This document shows positions 19,614-29,476 of a DNA stretch of 64,000 nucleotides, piece by piece. The stretch lies in the NCBI GenBank assembly GCA_022825895.1, contig JAJDVX010000010.1, positions 124,001 to 188,000 of the forward strand, given 5' to 3'. This stretch comes from Chloroflexota bacterium. Lineage in GTDB: Bacteria > Chloroflexota > UBA11872. The notes beneath the pieces are model-generated. The model ran no database searches and had not been told where the DNA came from. It was given only the letters and a program-made list of their open reading frames with translations. The position numbers were made by a program, and so were the translations under genes. Numbering within the stretch: position 1 is the first letter of the stretch; every line of letters begins with the position of its first letter.

Positions 19614-19748
19614 GGCACTGCACGAAAGGGTTCGGTCGGACGACTTGATGGCGCGACGTGCAATCGAGCAGCCGCACGCTTTCCAGTCACGACGGCAATC
19701 CCAGGGTGCTGATTCCCGTTGCATCGGCGGACGAGGAGGTTCGCGGAT

Positions 19749-22343
19749 ATGGCGTTTGACATAAACCGATTCACGGAGCGATCCCAGCAGGCCATCAGCC
19801 AGGCCGCAAACCTGTCGGCCGAGCACGGGCATGCCCAAATCCGCCCCGAGCACCTGCTGGCCGCCTTGCTGGCCGATGCCGAAGGCATCGCCGTAACGGC
19901 GCTTGAGCGTTCGGGAGCGTCCCCGCGGGACCTGGGGTCAATGACCGAGGCCGCGTTGCAGCGGATTCCGCGGGTGAGCGGCGACGCAGCCTCGCCACAG
20001 TTGGCGCCGGCCGCGCGGGAAGTTCTGGTCCGCAGCCACGACGAACTCACGTCCTTCGGGGACGAATACGTCTCCACCGAGCACCTGCTGCTGGCCCTGC
20101 TTGAACACGGAGACCAAGCGTCTCGTCTCCTGCGGGACGCCGGGATCACGCGCGAGACTCTCCTCGCGGCGCTGCGCGAAGTACGCGGCGCGCAGCGCGT
20201 AACCTCACAGTCTCCGGAAGCCTCGTTCGACGCGCTGGGCAAGTACGCCGTCGATCTCACCGACCTGGCCGACCGCGGCAAGCTGGACCCGGTCATCGGG
20301 CGCGACGAGGAAATCCGGCGCGTCATCCAAATCCTCAGCCGCCGCACCAAGAACAATCCCGTCCTGCTGGGCGAACCCGGCGTGGGTAAGACGGCCATCG
20401 TCGAAGGCCTGGCCCAGCGGATCGTCCGCGGCGACGTCCCCGAAGGACTCAAGGAGAAGCGGGTCCTCGCGCTCGACTTCGGGGCCATGCTGGCCGGCGC
20501 CAAATACCGGGGTGAGTTCGAGGAGCGCCTGAAGGCGGTCCTCCAGGAGATCACGGCAGCTGAAGGCGAAATCGTGCCCTTCATCGACGAACTCCACACG
20601 GTCGTGGGAGCGGGAGCGGCCGAAGGCGCCATGGATGCGGCCAACATGCTCAAGCCCATGCTGGCGCGCGGCGAATTGCACGCCGTCGGCGCCACCACCC
20701 TCAACGAATACCGCAAGCACGTGGAGTCCGACGCCGCCCTGGAACGGCGCTTTCAGCCGGTCCTCGTGGACGAGCCGTCGGTCGAGGACACCATCTCGAT
20801 CCTGCGCGGACTGCGCGACCGCTACGAAACCCACCACCAGGTGCAGATTCGCGACAGCGCCCTGATTGCCGCCGCGACCCTGGCGCATCGCTACATTTCC
20901 GACCGCCAGCTGCCCGACAAGGCCATCGACGCCGTCGACGAGGCCGCCAGCCGGCTGCGCATGGAGCTCACGTCGGCGCCGGCTGAACTCGATGAACTCA
21001 ACCGCAAGGTCGTGCAGCTCGAGATCGAGCGCGAGGGTCTGCGTAAGGAAGAGGACGACGCTTCCCACGAGCGTTTGGCCGCGCTGGAATCGGAGTTGGC
21101 AACCCTGCGGGAAGACCAGCGGTCCTTGCAGGCTCGCTGGGACCGTGAACTGGCCGCCGCTGACGGGATCGCCGATCAGAAGCGCCGCCTGGACGAGCTG
21201 CAGACCGAGCTCGAGCGGGCCACCCGCGAGATGGATCTCGAGACCGCGGCGAGAATTCGCTACGGCGAGCTGCGCGAGGCCCGGCAGGCGCTGTCTGAGG
21301 CCGAGTCCGCGATTGCCAGCGGCAAGCGCCTCGTCCGGCAGGACGTCGACGAAGAAGACATCGCCGACGTCGTCGCCTTGTGGACCGGCATCCCGGTCAA
21401 CAAGCTGCTGGAAGGCGACGCGCGCAAGCTGCTGCAACTCGAAGATCGCCTGCACGCGCGTGTCGTCGGCCAGGACGACGCCGTGCATGCCGTGTCCACG
21501 GCCGTGCGGCGCGCCCGAGCCGGCTTGCAGGACCCGAACCGTCCGCTGGGCTCGTTGCTGTTCCTTGGACCCACCGGCGTCGGCAAGACCGAACTGGCCC
21601 GCGCGCTCGCGGAGCAGCTGTTCGACGACGAACAGGCGCTGATCCGCCTTGACATGAGCGAGTACATGGAGCGGCACACCGTCAGCCGCATGATCGGCGC
21701 GCCGCCCGGCTACGTGGGCTATGACGAAGCGGGTCAGCTGACCGAAGCCGTGCGCCGCCACCCGTACAGCGTCGTGCTCTTCGACGAGGTCGAAAAGGCG
21801 CACCCGGATGTCCTCAACGCCTTGCTGCAAATCCTCGACGACGGACGCCTGACCGACGGCCACGGCCGCCTGGTCGACTTCCGGAACGTCGTGGTCATCC
21901 TGACCAGCAACATCGGCAGCGCTGCAATCATGGACGCCCTTGCGGTCCGGCCCGACGATGCCGGCGCCCAGGCCCTGGCCGCCGCCCGCGGGCACTTCCG
22001 GCCCGAGTTGTTGAACCGCCTGGACGACATCGTGGTCTTTCAGCCACTCACCCGCGAGCAGCTACGGGAAATCGTCGGTCTGCGTGTCGCGGAGGTCAAC
22101 CGGCGGCTGGCCGACCGGGGAATCGAACTCGACCTGGCGCCCGCGGCGCTGGACCTGCTGGCCGAGCAGGGCTACGACCCCGCATACGGGGCCCGCCCCC
22201 TCCGCCGCGCAATTCAGCGAACCCTCCTGGACGCCCTGTCTGACCGCCTTCTGCAAGGCGACATCACCGACGGCGATCGAATTGCGGTGAACGTCAAGGA
22301 CGGCTGCCTGAGCTTCGGAGGCGCTGGGCGGTTGGCGGCATAG
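19749..22343 (+). CDS. clpB: ATP-dependent disaggregase ClpB
   Basis: [41 protein letters not shown]; two AAA+ modules [18 protein letters not shown] and [20 protein letters not shown]; coiled middle domain. Confidence 0.97.
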   Translation: MAFDINRFTERSQQAISQAANLSAEHGHAQIRPEHLLAALLADAEGIAVTALERSGASPRDLGSMTEAALQRIPRVSGDAASPQLAPAAREVLVRSHDELTSFGDEYVSTEHLLLALLEHGDQASRLLRDAGITRETLLAALREVRGAQRVTSQSPEASFDALGKYAVDLTDLADRGKLDPVIGRDEEIRRVIQILSRRTKNNPVLLGEPGVGKTAIVEGLAQRIVRGDVPEGLKEKRVLALDFGAMLAGAKYRGEFEERLKAVLQEITAAEGEIVPFIDELHTVVGAGAAEGAMDAANMLKPMLARGELHAVGATTLNEYRKHVESDAALERRFQPVLVDEPSVEDTISILRGLRDRYETHHQVQIRDSALIAAATLAHRYISDRQLPDKAIDAVDEAASRLRMELTSAPAELDELNRKVVQLEIEREGLRKEEDDASHERLAALESELATLREDQRSLQARWDRELAAADGIADQKRRLDELQTELERATREMDLETAARIRYGELREARQALSEAESAIASGKRLVRQDVDEEDIADVVALWTGIPVNKLLEGDARKLLQLEDRLHARVVGQDDAVHAVSTAVRRARAGLQDPNRPLGSLLFLGPTGVGKTELARALAEQLFDDEQALIRLDMSEYMERHTVSRMIGAPPGYVGYDEAGQLTEAVRRHPYSVVLFDEVEKAHPDVLNALLQILDDGRLTDGHGRLVDFRNVVVILTSNIGSAAIMDALAVRPDDAGAQALAAARGHFRPELLNRLDDIVVFQPLTREQLREIVGLRVAEVNRRLADRGIELDLAPAALDLLAEQGYDPAYGARPLRRAIQRTLLDALSDRLLQGDITDGDRIAVNVKDGCLSFGGAGRLAA

Positions 22344-22349
22344 GCGCGA

Positions 22350-22374
22350 AAGCCCGCCTCTTGGAGGCGGGCTT
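22350..22374 (+). terminator. Hairpin after clpB, possible terminator without a T-tract
   Basis: AAGCCCGCCTC-TTG-GAGGCGGGCTT, perfect 11-bp stem 7 bp after the stop codon. Confidence 0.6.
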
Positions 22375-22494
22375 CCGGCTGCGTCACCGCGCTCGGCGTA
22401 TTGAAGCTGCGCGGGTCCGCGGGCGTAGGGCGCCTCCTAGTATGCTTCGTAACTGAACATACGAGACCGACTCCCACGCGAAGGTGACCTCGAT

Positions 22495-23520
22495 ATGGCG
22501 GACGACTGGCAGGAACTCCGGGTTTCGAACGACGCGTTGGACGATCCGCCCGAACTGCGCGCCCGGATGGACACCGAGGGCTATGTCTTCATCAAGGGCC
22601 TGTTCAACCCTGACGACATGCTGTCGCTGCGGCGCGCGATGACCGAGAGGCTGCAGGAGCATGGCTGGCTGCGGGCCGGCACCGATCCACTCGACGGAAT
22701 CGCCGTCATCGAGGCCCAGTGCACCGAGGGCGACACGGCCTACACCGACGTGTATCACCAGGTCTACAGGCTGGAGGAGTTCCACCGGTCCGGGCACTGG
22801 CCGGTGATCCTGGACGCGATGGGCAAGATCATCGACGCGCCCGTGCTGCCCCACCCCATGAAGATCGCGCGCATCTGGTTCCCCCAGTACACCGACCACA
22901 CCACCCCGGCCCACCAGGACTTCGTGCACTTCCAGGGCACCTTCGACACCTACACCTGCTGGGCGCCCGTGGGCGACTGCCCCGAAGAGCTTGGCGGTTT
23001 GGCCGTTGTGCCCGGCACCCACAAGGTCGGTAAGGTCGTCGACCACCACTTCTCCTTGGGCGCCGGCTCGCTCGTCGTGGACGAGGAAGCGCAGCAAGGC
23101 ATCTGGCGCTCGACCAATTACGAGATCGGCGACGCCCTCTTGTTCCACAGTCTCACGGTCCACAAGGCCTTGCCCAACGTCACCGACGACCGCATGCGAA
23201 TCTCGCTGGACAATCGCTACCAGTCCATCCACGAGCCGATCGCGGAGCACATGCTCACGCCCCACCTGTCGCAGGACAACGCCTACGACTGGGACGACGT
23301 CTACGCCGACTGGACCGACGACGCGCTGAAGTACTACTGGACCGGCCGCGACCAGGCCACCGTGCCTCGCGACCTCAGCTACGGCGAGCGCGGGTTTGCG
23401 GAAGCCGTGGAGCGTGCCGCCCAGGGCGACCCGGCCGCGCGGCTCCACCTCGAGCGCATCGTGCGCCGCGACCCCACCTCCGACAACGCGCGCAAGGCCG
23501 CCGCGGCGCTGTCGGCCTGA
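22495..23520 (+). CDS. Phytanoyl-CoA dioxygenase (PhyH) family protein
   Basis: EGYVFIKGLFNPDDMLSLRRAM; Fe ligand motif TPAHQDFVHFQG; distal HSLTVHKALPNVTDDRMRISLDNRYQ. Confidence 0.88.
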   Translation: MADDWQELRVSNDALDDPPELRARMDTEGYVFIKGLFNPDDMLSLRRAMTERLQEHGWLRAGTDPLDGIAVIEAQCTEGDTAYTDVYHQVYRLEEFHRSGHWPVILDAMGKIIDAPVLPHPMKIARIWFPQYTDHTTPAHQDFVHFQGTFDTYTCWAPVGDCPEELGGLAVVPGTHKVGKVVDHHFSLGAGSLVVDEEAQQGIWRSTNYEIGDALLFHSLTVHKALPNVTDDRMRISLDNRYQSIHEPIAEHMLTPHLSQDNAYDWDDVYADWTDDALKYYWTGRDQATVPRDLSYGERGFAEAVERAAQGDPAARLHLERIVRRDPTSDNARKAAAALSA

Positions 23521-23593
23521 GATTCTCGGTACGGCCCGCGTGTCGCGAGGCCATCCGACGTTTTGCCGCCAACCGCGGCCCTGGCCTCTGCCG

Positions 23594-25192
23594 CTAGCCC
23601 TGGGGCCCGGCCTCGGGTTGCCGGTTGGAGACTCGCCTCGCGGCCGGCGCGGGGGACGGTGAGCCGGATTCCCCTCCCACGCGCTCAACGACGACGCCCT
23701 GGTAGTAGTGCGTGAGAATCTGGTCGAACGAATACCCGTCCTTGGCCAGACCCTGAGCGCCCCACTGGCTCATGCCGACGCCGTGGCCAAAGCCCCGTCC
23801 GTTGACGACCAGGCGAGGCGGGAGACGGAACTCGACGACGTCCAGCGTTCCACGCACCAACTGCACGTCGGCCGGCGCCTGGTCGAATGCCAGGCTGCGG
23901 CGCCGCTGTTCCATCGAAAACCCGTCGGCTTGCAGCGCCGCCACCCGGCGTGAGGTTGGGTTCAGCAGCACCAGGCGCTCGGCGGGCACGGTCCGAAACT
24001 CGGCGAATGCGCTGGGCAGTCCCAGCGTGATTCGAATGGCGTCGCCGGACAGGGTCACCGCGCCTTGACTGCCCAGGAGTTCCACTTCTGCGGGCTGCCC
24101 GCTCTGGGCGCTGCGGACCACGCGAACCTCGCCGAGCTCCCCAAGAACTCCGCTTGCGGTCTTGAGCTCGGCCAACCGATGCAGCGGGATGGCTCGCGTC
24201 CAGCGGTAACCCGCGGCGCCCCAGCTGACGCTCAGGGCTTCCACGTCGCTGGGTGATGGCACCCCGCGCAGGTACGGCACGTCCCGCCCCCACACGTCCA
24301 CCGCGCTGGTGGTGTGATCGCCCATGTTCGAGGCGTAGTACGCGGCGATCAGATCGCCTTCGTACATCGCCACCACGCCCGACGTTTCTCGCACGGCCTG
24401 AATCGTCGAGGGGTACTCGCTCGCGACGCCGCCGTAGGCCTGGCAAAACTGCGAATCGCAGATGTCATAGTCGGCCGACGGATCCAGCTGCCGCAGGGCG
24501 TAATTGCGCGCGGCCACCGCCTGGGCCTTGAGCGCTTCGACTTCCCAGCTCGGCGGAATCTCGGACCCCACGACCGACGCCAGGTAGTCGGCCAGCCGCA
24601 GCTCATTCACCACCTGCGGGTCTCCGCCGCTCAGGTCCACGAGAACGCGCCCGCGATAGGGACGGTCGTTGATGGTGGTGATGTCAGCAAGATCGCGTGG
24701 CTGGATGTCGATCTGCTGCGGCAGCGGCGCCAGGAGCCGGCTGCCGATGTGCAGGCCGGCGCGCGGTGTGGCCAGGGCGGGAGCGACGCTGAATTCCGAG
24801 CGCAGCACCCGGCGGTCGCGGTGCTCGCGGCCATCCCAGCCATACGGGCCGAGCAACAGCTGCCCGTCCGGCCGTGATCCATTGGGTGTGCGGACCGCCA
24901 GCGCGTCCAATATCGGCGTTTCTTCAAGGTCCGGAAGCCGCAGGTAGCGCAAGGCCCAGCCGACCGTCATCGCCGAGGGCTCCGCCGGCAGAGGTTGCGC
25001 GTCCACCTGCACCGTCGCCGTCGGCGGCGGGACGAGCCGCAGCGCGCCGGGCGACACTGTTAGTTGAACCCGGATGGTCTCCGGCAAAGTTGGCGCGGCG
25101 GCGGACGGATGCGGGCCGACCACGAACACGACCGCCAGTGCCAGCGCAACACAAACGGCCCGCCCGGCTGGAAGGCCGGGCGGGCCGTGCAA
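23594..25192 (-). CDS. SpoIID/LytB-domain protein (stage II sporulation protein D-like)
   Basis: YRGRVLVDLSGGDPQVVNELRLADYLASVVGSEIPPSWEVEALKAQAVAARNYALRQ...GRGFGHGVGMSQWGAQGLAKDGYSFDQILTHYYQGV. Start uncertain: TTG at 25192 proposed, since the track start at 25330 lies inside tatA. Confidence 0.85.
   Translation of the reverse strand: MHGPPGLPAGRAVCVALALAVVFVVGPHPSAAAPTLPETIRVQLTVSPGALRLVPPPTATVQVDAQPLPAEPSAMTVGWALRYLRLPDLEETPILDALAVRTPNGSRPDGQLLLGPYGWDGREHRDRRVLRSEFSVAPALATPRAGLHIGSRLLAPLPQQIDIQPRDLADITTINDRPYRGRVLVDLSGGDPQVVNELRLADYLASVVGSEIPPSWEVEALKAQAVAARNYALRQLDPSADYDICDSQFCQAYGGVASEYPSTIQAVRETSGVVAMYEGDLIAAYYASNMGDHTTSAVDVWGRDVPYLRGVPSPSDVEALSVSWGAAGYRWTRAIPLHRLAELKTASGVLGELGEVRVVRSAQSGQPAEVELLGSQGAVTLSGDAIRITLGLPSAFAEFRTVPAERLVLLNPTSRRVAALQADGFSMEQRRRSLAFDQAPADVQLVRGTLDVVEFRLPPRLVVNGRGFGHGVGMSQWGAQGLAKDGYSFDQILTHYYQGVVVERVGGESGSPSPAPAARRVSNRQPEAGPQG
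25155..25188. other. Perfect 14-bp stem hairpin at the tatA/spoIID-like junction
   Basis: ACGGCCCGCCCGGC-TGGAAG-GCCGGGCGGGCCGT. Terminator- or attenuator-like, or possibly within the 5' end of the spoIID-like CDS. Confidence 0.6.
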
Positions 25193-25199
25193 CCAACGC

Positions 25200-25466
25200 C
25201 TAGTTGGTGGTTTCTTCTTTCTTGGCTGGAGGCGTTTCGGCGTCGGCAGCGGAGGCCGTGGCGCCTTCGGCAGCGGCGGTCTCGTCCTCGCCGTCACCGT
25301 CACCTTCGCCTTCGCCCTCTTCGTCCTCATTGCGCGCTTCTTCGCGGAATTCGCGCACGCTGGTGCCGAGCGCCCGGCCGATGCCGGCGATCCGGCCAGC
25401 GCCGAAGACGGCGATGACGATAAGCAGAATGATGATCAACTCGAACGGTCCAACGTTGAAGGGCAT
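25200..25466 (-). CDS. tatA: Sec-independent translocase TatA/E-like
   Basis: MPFNVGPFELIIILLIVIAVFGAGRIAGIGRALGTSVREFREEARNEDEEG; acidic low-complexity tail. Confidence 0.9.
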   Translation of the reverse strand: MPFNVGPFELIIILLIVIAVFGAGRIAGIGRALGTSVREFREEARNEDEEGEGEGDGDGEDETAAAEGATASAADAETPPAKKEETTN

Positions 25467-25677
25467 GTCCCTCCTCTTTCTCGTGAGCGATTAGCCGCCG
25501 GGCAACCCGCGGACCTCGCCTGCGCTGTGCAGGCTGACGGACCACGACGATTCGAGGCACGGGACCGTCGGGTGTCCATTCACCCGCGGGTCCGGTTCCC
25601 GAAGCGGCGCACCGGTCACCGTAACGATACGCGATTGTGCCATTCCAACCACCGTCGCACGCACAATTCCGAGACAT

Positions 25678-26802
25678 CTAGCCTCGCGCCGCCAGCGCCC
25701 GGTAGCCGAAATCCAGCAACGTCTCCGCGTCGGCCAGACGGTCCTCGCTGCCCAGCAGCACCACCATCAACCGCCGCGGCCCGCGCCTCGCCGCCGCGAT
25801 CAGGTTGCCGCCGGCCTCCTCCGTGTGGCCGGTCTTGACCCCAATGGCGCCCTCGTACGACCAAAGCAATCCGTTGAGATTGCGGACGCTATACGAACGA
25901 TTGGCCGGCCCGGCCGGAATCACGTGAATCTGGGTGGCCACAATCTGTGCCAGCAACGGAAACCGGTCCATGGCGTCAGCGGCCAGCACCGCCAGGTCAA
26001 AGGCCGTGGTGTATTGGTCCTCCGCATCCTGGCCGCCGGGGTTGGCAAAGTGCGTGTTGTTCAAGTCCAGGCGCCGGGCCAGGTCGTTCATTTGCGCCAC
26101 CGTGTAGGCATCACCGCCAATCCCGTCGGCAATGGTGGCGGCGGCGTCGTTGGCGGATGGCAACAGCAGCGTGTACAGCAGGTGCTCCAGGGTCAACACG
26201 TCGCCCGGTCGGAGACCGGCCACGACCGAGGGTTCCCCAGTCGCGCTCTCCGGAACCTGAATGCGCGTATCCGGCGGCGCCTGTTCCAACGCCACGATGG
26301 CCGTGGCCAGCTTGGCCAGGCTCGCTGGCGGACGACGCTCCCCGGGGTTTTTCGAGAACACGACCGTTCGCTCGCCCATGTCCACCAGCAAGGCGGCACG
26401 GGCCGAAATCGGTGGCGCTTCCACCGGTCGCGTAAACGGGCTGTCGATGAACGCCGCCGTCGTGGGTATCCGCTGGACGCGGGAGTCCGATGTTTCAGGC
26501 GACAGAAGATTCACAACGCGCCCCTCGTCCGGCGGCGGGGGCTCGACGGAAGACAATAGTCGGACGAGCAGCAAGACGCCGGCAATCACCAATAGGCAGA
26601 TGAACACAACGCTGGACAGCTGCCGCAGTTGGGTTCGCCGCGCGTGGCGCGCCTTCGCCACCGCCGAGCGCTCGCGCAGTCTCGCGTGGTAAATCGGCGG
26701 CGGTATGGCTGCCCGTCGACGCCCCACCGGCCTCGCGAACAAGGCGTCCTGCGACCAGTCCTCGTCGTCCAATTCGGGCCGGGGCGGGGCGCGCCGGCTC
26801 AT
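25678..26802 (-). CDS. D-alanyl-D-alanine carboxypeptidase (PBP5-like, S11)
   Basis: SxxK in PPASLAKLATAIVA, SxN in LPSANDAAATIADG, KTG in GVKTGHTEEAGG; N-terminal TM anchor. Confidence 0.93.
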   Translation of the reverse strand: MSRRAPPRPELDDEDWSQDALFARPVGRRRAAIPPPIYHARLRERSAVAKARHARRTQLRQLSSVVFICLLVIAGVLLLVRLLSSVEPPPPDEGRVVNLLSPETSDSRVQRIPTTAAFIDSPFTRPVEAPPISARAALLVDMGERTVVFSKNPGERRPPASLAKLATAIVALEQAPPDTRIQVPESATGEPSVVAGLRPGDVLTLEHLLYTLLLPSANDAAATIADGIGGDAYTVAQMNDLARRLDLNNTHFANPGGQDAEDQYTTAFDLAVLAADAMDRFPLLAQIVATQIHVIPAGPANRSYSVRNLNGLLWSYEGAIGVKTGHTEEAGGNLIAAARRGPRRLMVVLLGSEDRLADAETLLDFGYRALAARG

Positions 26803-27479
26803 GGCCGTTGCGCGTCCAGGAAGTCCAGGCTGCGCCGGAACTCGTCCTCGCTGATCAGCCGTTCGCTCATGTAGAGATTCAACATGGCCGGCAGCGTCAC
26901 GATCGAGATCAGGCGCAGACCGTGGTACTCCAGCCGCCGGGCCGCCCCCACGTCGCGGTCCACCAGCACGATCACGTCGCGAACCTGTAGCCCTTCGCCG
27001 CGCAGCGCCTGCGCGGTTTGAATGACCGAGCCGCCTGACGTAATCAGGTCATCCACCAGCAGCACGTGCTGGCCCGGCAGGAACCGCCCCACGATCTCCA
27101 GCCCTGCGGGATCGGATTCCGGCTTGACATAAATCAGCGGCATGTCGCACGTCAGCGAGTACGCCGTCGCCAGGTGCAAGCCGCCCATCGGAACGCCGGC
27201 CACCAGCTCAAACGGCTCGGCCCGCTGATGCCGTCGAGCTTCCGCCAGGTTCGCCGCGTCGCGCACCAGCGCCGCCGCCGTCCGCAGCGCCGATGGCACG
27301 GCCACCAGGCGCTTCGGATCAACGTAGACCGGGGAATTCACCGTGGACCGGCCCAGCGTGTAACTACCGAACCGGATACCGCCCAGTTCGTAGATCTGCC
27401 GAGCCAGGTCGAGGGCGCTGAGTTCGTCCGTGAGCGCTACTCCGCGTATGTGGCAAACAGCGGCCAGCGGTCCCGCCAA
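26799..27479 (-). CDS. pyrE: Orotate phosphoribosyltransferase
   Basis: GGIRFGSYTLGRSTVNSPVYVDPKRL...PRPP loop VLLVDDLITSGGSVIQTAQAL. Start uncertain (TTG 27479 proposed; track start at 27689 looks too long). Confidence 0.88.
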   Translation of the reverse strand: MAGPLAAVCHIRGVALTDELSALDLARQIYELGGIRFGSYTLGRSTVNSPVYVDPKRLVAVPSALRTAAALVRDAANLAEARRHQRAEPFELVAGVPMGGLHLATAYSLTCDMPLIYVKPESDPAGLEIVGRFLPGQHVLLVDDLITSGGSVIQTAQALRGEGLQVRDVIVLVDRDVGAARRLEYHGLRLISIVTLPAMLNLYMSERLISEDEFRRSLDFLDAQRP

Positions 27480-27509
27480 CGCCCCCCGAGGCGGACCGGG
27501 CGTGCGCAG

Positions 27510-27538
27510 ATTATTGTCAAGTTGGTTTAGCCGGTCAA
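27510..27538 (-). promoter_or_regulatory. sigma70-like promoter for pyrE and downstream genes
   Basis: Minus strand TTGACC-N17-AATAAT, about 30-60 bp upstream of the proposed pyrE start. Confidence 0.5.
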
Positions 27539-27772
27539 GGCTTTTACCCCGGGCAGGGGCTCGGCCCTGACCCGGCCACGCCCCACGCCGGCTGGATTGT
27601 CGGCGTCTCCCGAGCCGCTGCCGCGAATGGACGCTCCCGCGCGTGGGACAATCGACCACCCGGCAGCGCCGACGCTGCGCTCCGGCCAACGGTCAACAAC
27701 GGGACACCGCTCATCAGAATCCTCTGGCGCCTGATTCTCTACCTGCGCAGTCAGAAACTGCTGCTCGCGGGC

Positions 27773-29476
27773 ATGCTCGTCACGCTCACGCTCGGTTCGC
27801 TGCTGCGCACGCTGCCGCCCACCCTCAGCAAGATCGCCATCGACGACGGCGTGCGGGCCAACAACCTGAACGTGCTGTTCGTGACCGTCGGCCTGTTCGT
27901 TGGGGCCGTGCTGCTATCCAACGTCGCCATGGCGGGGCGTCTCTACGCCGCCCGCTACAGCGCCCAGAAGGTCATCCACGACATCCGCAACGACCTCTAC
28001 ACCCATCTCAGCGCCAAGTCCATGAGCTTTTTCGACCGGCACCAGACCGGCGACCTGATGTCCCGGGTCACCAACGACGTCAACATGATTCAGTTCTTCT
28101 TCAACATGGCCGGCACCGTGATCCTCTCGTCGATCGCCCTCACCGCCATGAACCTGATCTTCATGTTCGCGCTGGACTGGGTGATGGCGCTCGCCATCAT
28201 TGCCCTGGTCCCCTTCTTCATCGCCATGCAGTCCGTCGCCAAGCGCGTGGTGCCGCTCTTTCGCCAATCAAATCAGCAGATGGGCGTAGTCAACGTCGAG
28301 ATCCGCGAGGCCATCTCCGGCATCAAGGTCATCCAGGCCTTCGGCCGCGAGCAGTACCAGGAAGAACGTTTCGACCGCGAAAACTGGAAGCTGCGCGATC
28401 TCCGCACCCGCGTGCTGCGCACCTTCGCCCTTTACTCCCAGGGCATCGAGCTGATCGCCGGCGCCGCCACGGCCCTGATTCTCGGCCTCGGCGCTTGGCG
28501 GATTGTCAACGGCGACTTCACGCTCGGCGGCCTGGTGGCCTTCCAGGGTTACCTGCTGCTGATGCTGCAACCCACCCGGTTCCTCGGATTCGCCGTCCAG
28601 ATCACCCAGCAGGCCGTCACCTCCGGCGAGCGCGTCTTCCAGATCATCGACACCCCGCTGGACGTGCAGGAAAAGCCCGACGCGCACCCGTTGCCCGAAG
28701 TCCGCGGCGAAATCGAATTCGACCGCGTCACCTTCCAGTACGGCGACCGCGACCCGATCCTGCGCGACGTGTCGGTCCACGTGCCGGCCGGCGGATCGCT
28801 CGCCATCGTCGGCCGCAGCGGCTCGGGCAAGAGCACCCTGGCCAACCTGTTGCCCCGCTTCTACGACCCCACCGAGGGCGCCATCCGCGTCGATGGCCAC
28901 GACCTGCGTGACATCCGCCTGCAAGACCTCAGGTCCGGCATCGGCATGGTCATGCAGGAGACCTTCCTCTTCAACATGACCGTGGCCGACAACCTGCGCT
29001 TCGGCCGCAAAGACGCCTCCCACGAGGATCTGGAAGCCGCGGCGCGCATGGCCGCCGCCCACGACTTCATCACGGACTTGCCCCAGGGCTACGACACGCT
29101 CATCGGCGACCGCGGCGTGCGGCTCTCCGGCGGCCAGCGCCAGCGGGTCGCCATTGCCCGCGCCCTCCTCGTGCGACCGGCAATCCTGGTCCTGGACGAG
29201 GCCACCTCCAGCGTCGACACCCGCACCGACCGCGCCATCCAGCGCGCCCTCGAGCAGCTGATGCAGGAGCGCACCACCATCGTGATCGCCCACCGGCTGT
29301 CGACCATTCGCCGGGTCGACCAGATCATCGTGGTTGACGGCGGCCGCATCGTCGCCCGCGGCACGCACGAAGAGTTGCTGGAAACCAGCGACGACTACCG
29401 CGCCATCTACGAGCTTCAATTCCGTCTGCAGGAAGAGTCCCTGGCGATTGAGGCCGGCGGGCAGGTCAGCGTCTGA
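27773..29476 (+). CDS. ABC exporter half-transporter (TMD-NBD), subunit 1; true start probably upstream
   Basis: Walker A GRSGSGKST, signature LSGGQRQR, Walker B ILVLDEATSSVD; upstream in-frame codons read LIRILWRLILYLRSQKLLLAG before the first ATG. Confidence 0.93.
   Translation: MLVTLTLGSLLRTLPPTLSKIAIDDGVRANNLNVLFVTVGLFVGAVLLSNVAMAGRLYAARYSAQKVIHDIRNDLYTHLSAKSMSFFDRHQTGDLMSRVTNDVNMIQFFFNMAGTVILSSIALTAMNLIFMFALDWVMALAIIALVPFFIAMQSVAKRVVPLFRQSNQQMGVVNVEIREAISGIKVIQAFGREQYQEERFDRENWKLRDLRTRVLRTFALYSQGIELIAGAATALILGLGAWRIVNGDFTLGGLVAFQGYLLLMLQPTRFLGFAVQITQQAVTSGERVFQIIDTPLDVQEKPDAHPLPEVRGEIEFDRVTFQYGDRDPILRDVSVHVPAGGSLAIVGRSGSGKSTLANLLPRFYDPTEGAIRVDGHDLRDIRLQDLRSGIGMVMQETFLFNMTVADNLRFGRKDASHEDLEAAARMAAAHDFITDLPQGYDTLIGDRGVRLSGGQRQRVAIARALLVRPAILVLDEATSSVDTRTDRAIQRALEQLMQERTTIVIAHRLSTIRRVDQIIVVDGGRIVARGTHEELLETSDDYRAIYELQFRLQEESLAIEAGGQVSV

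Noticed and set aside
20205-21995. 596-aa minus ORF inside clpB
   Set aside because: Antisense shadow of clpB; no motif or RBS support.
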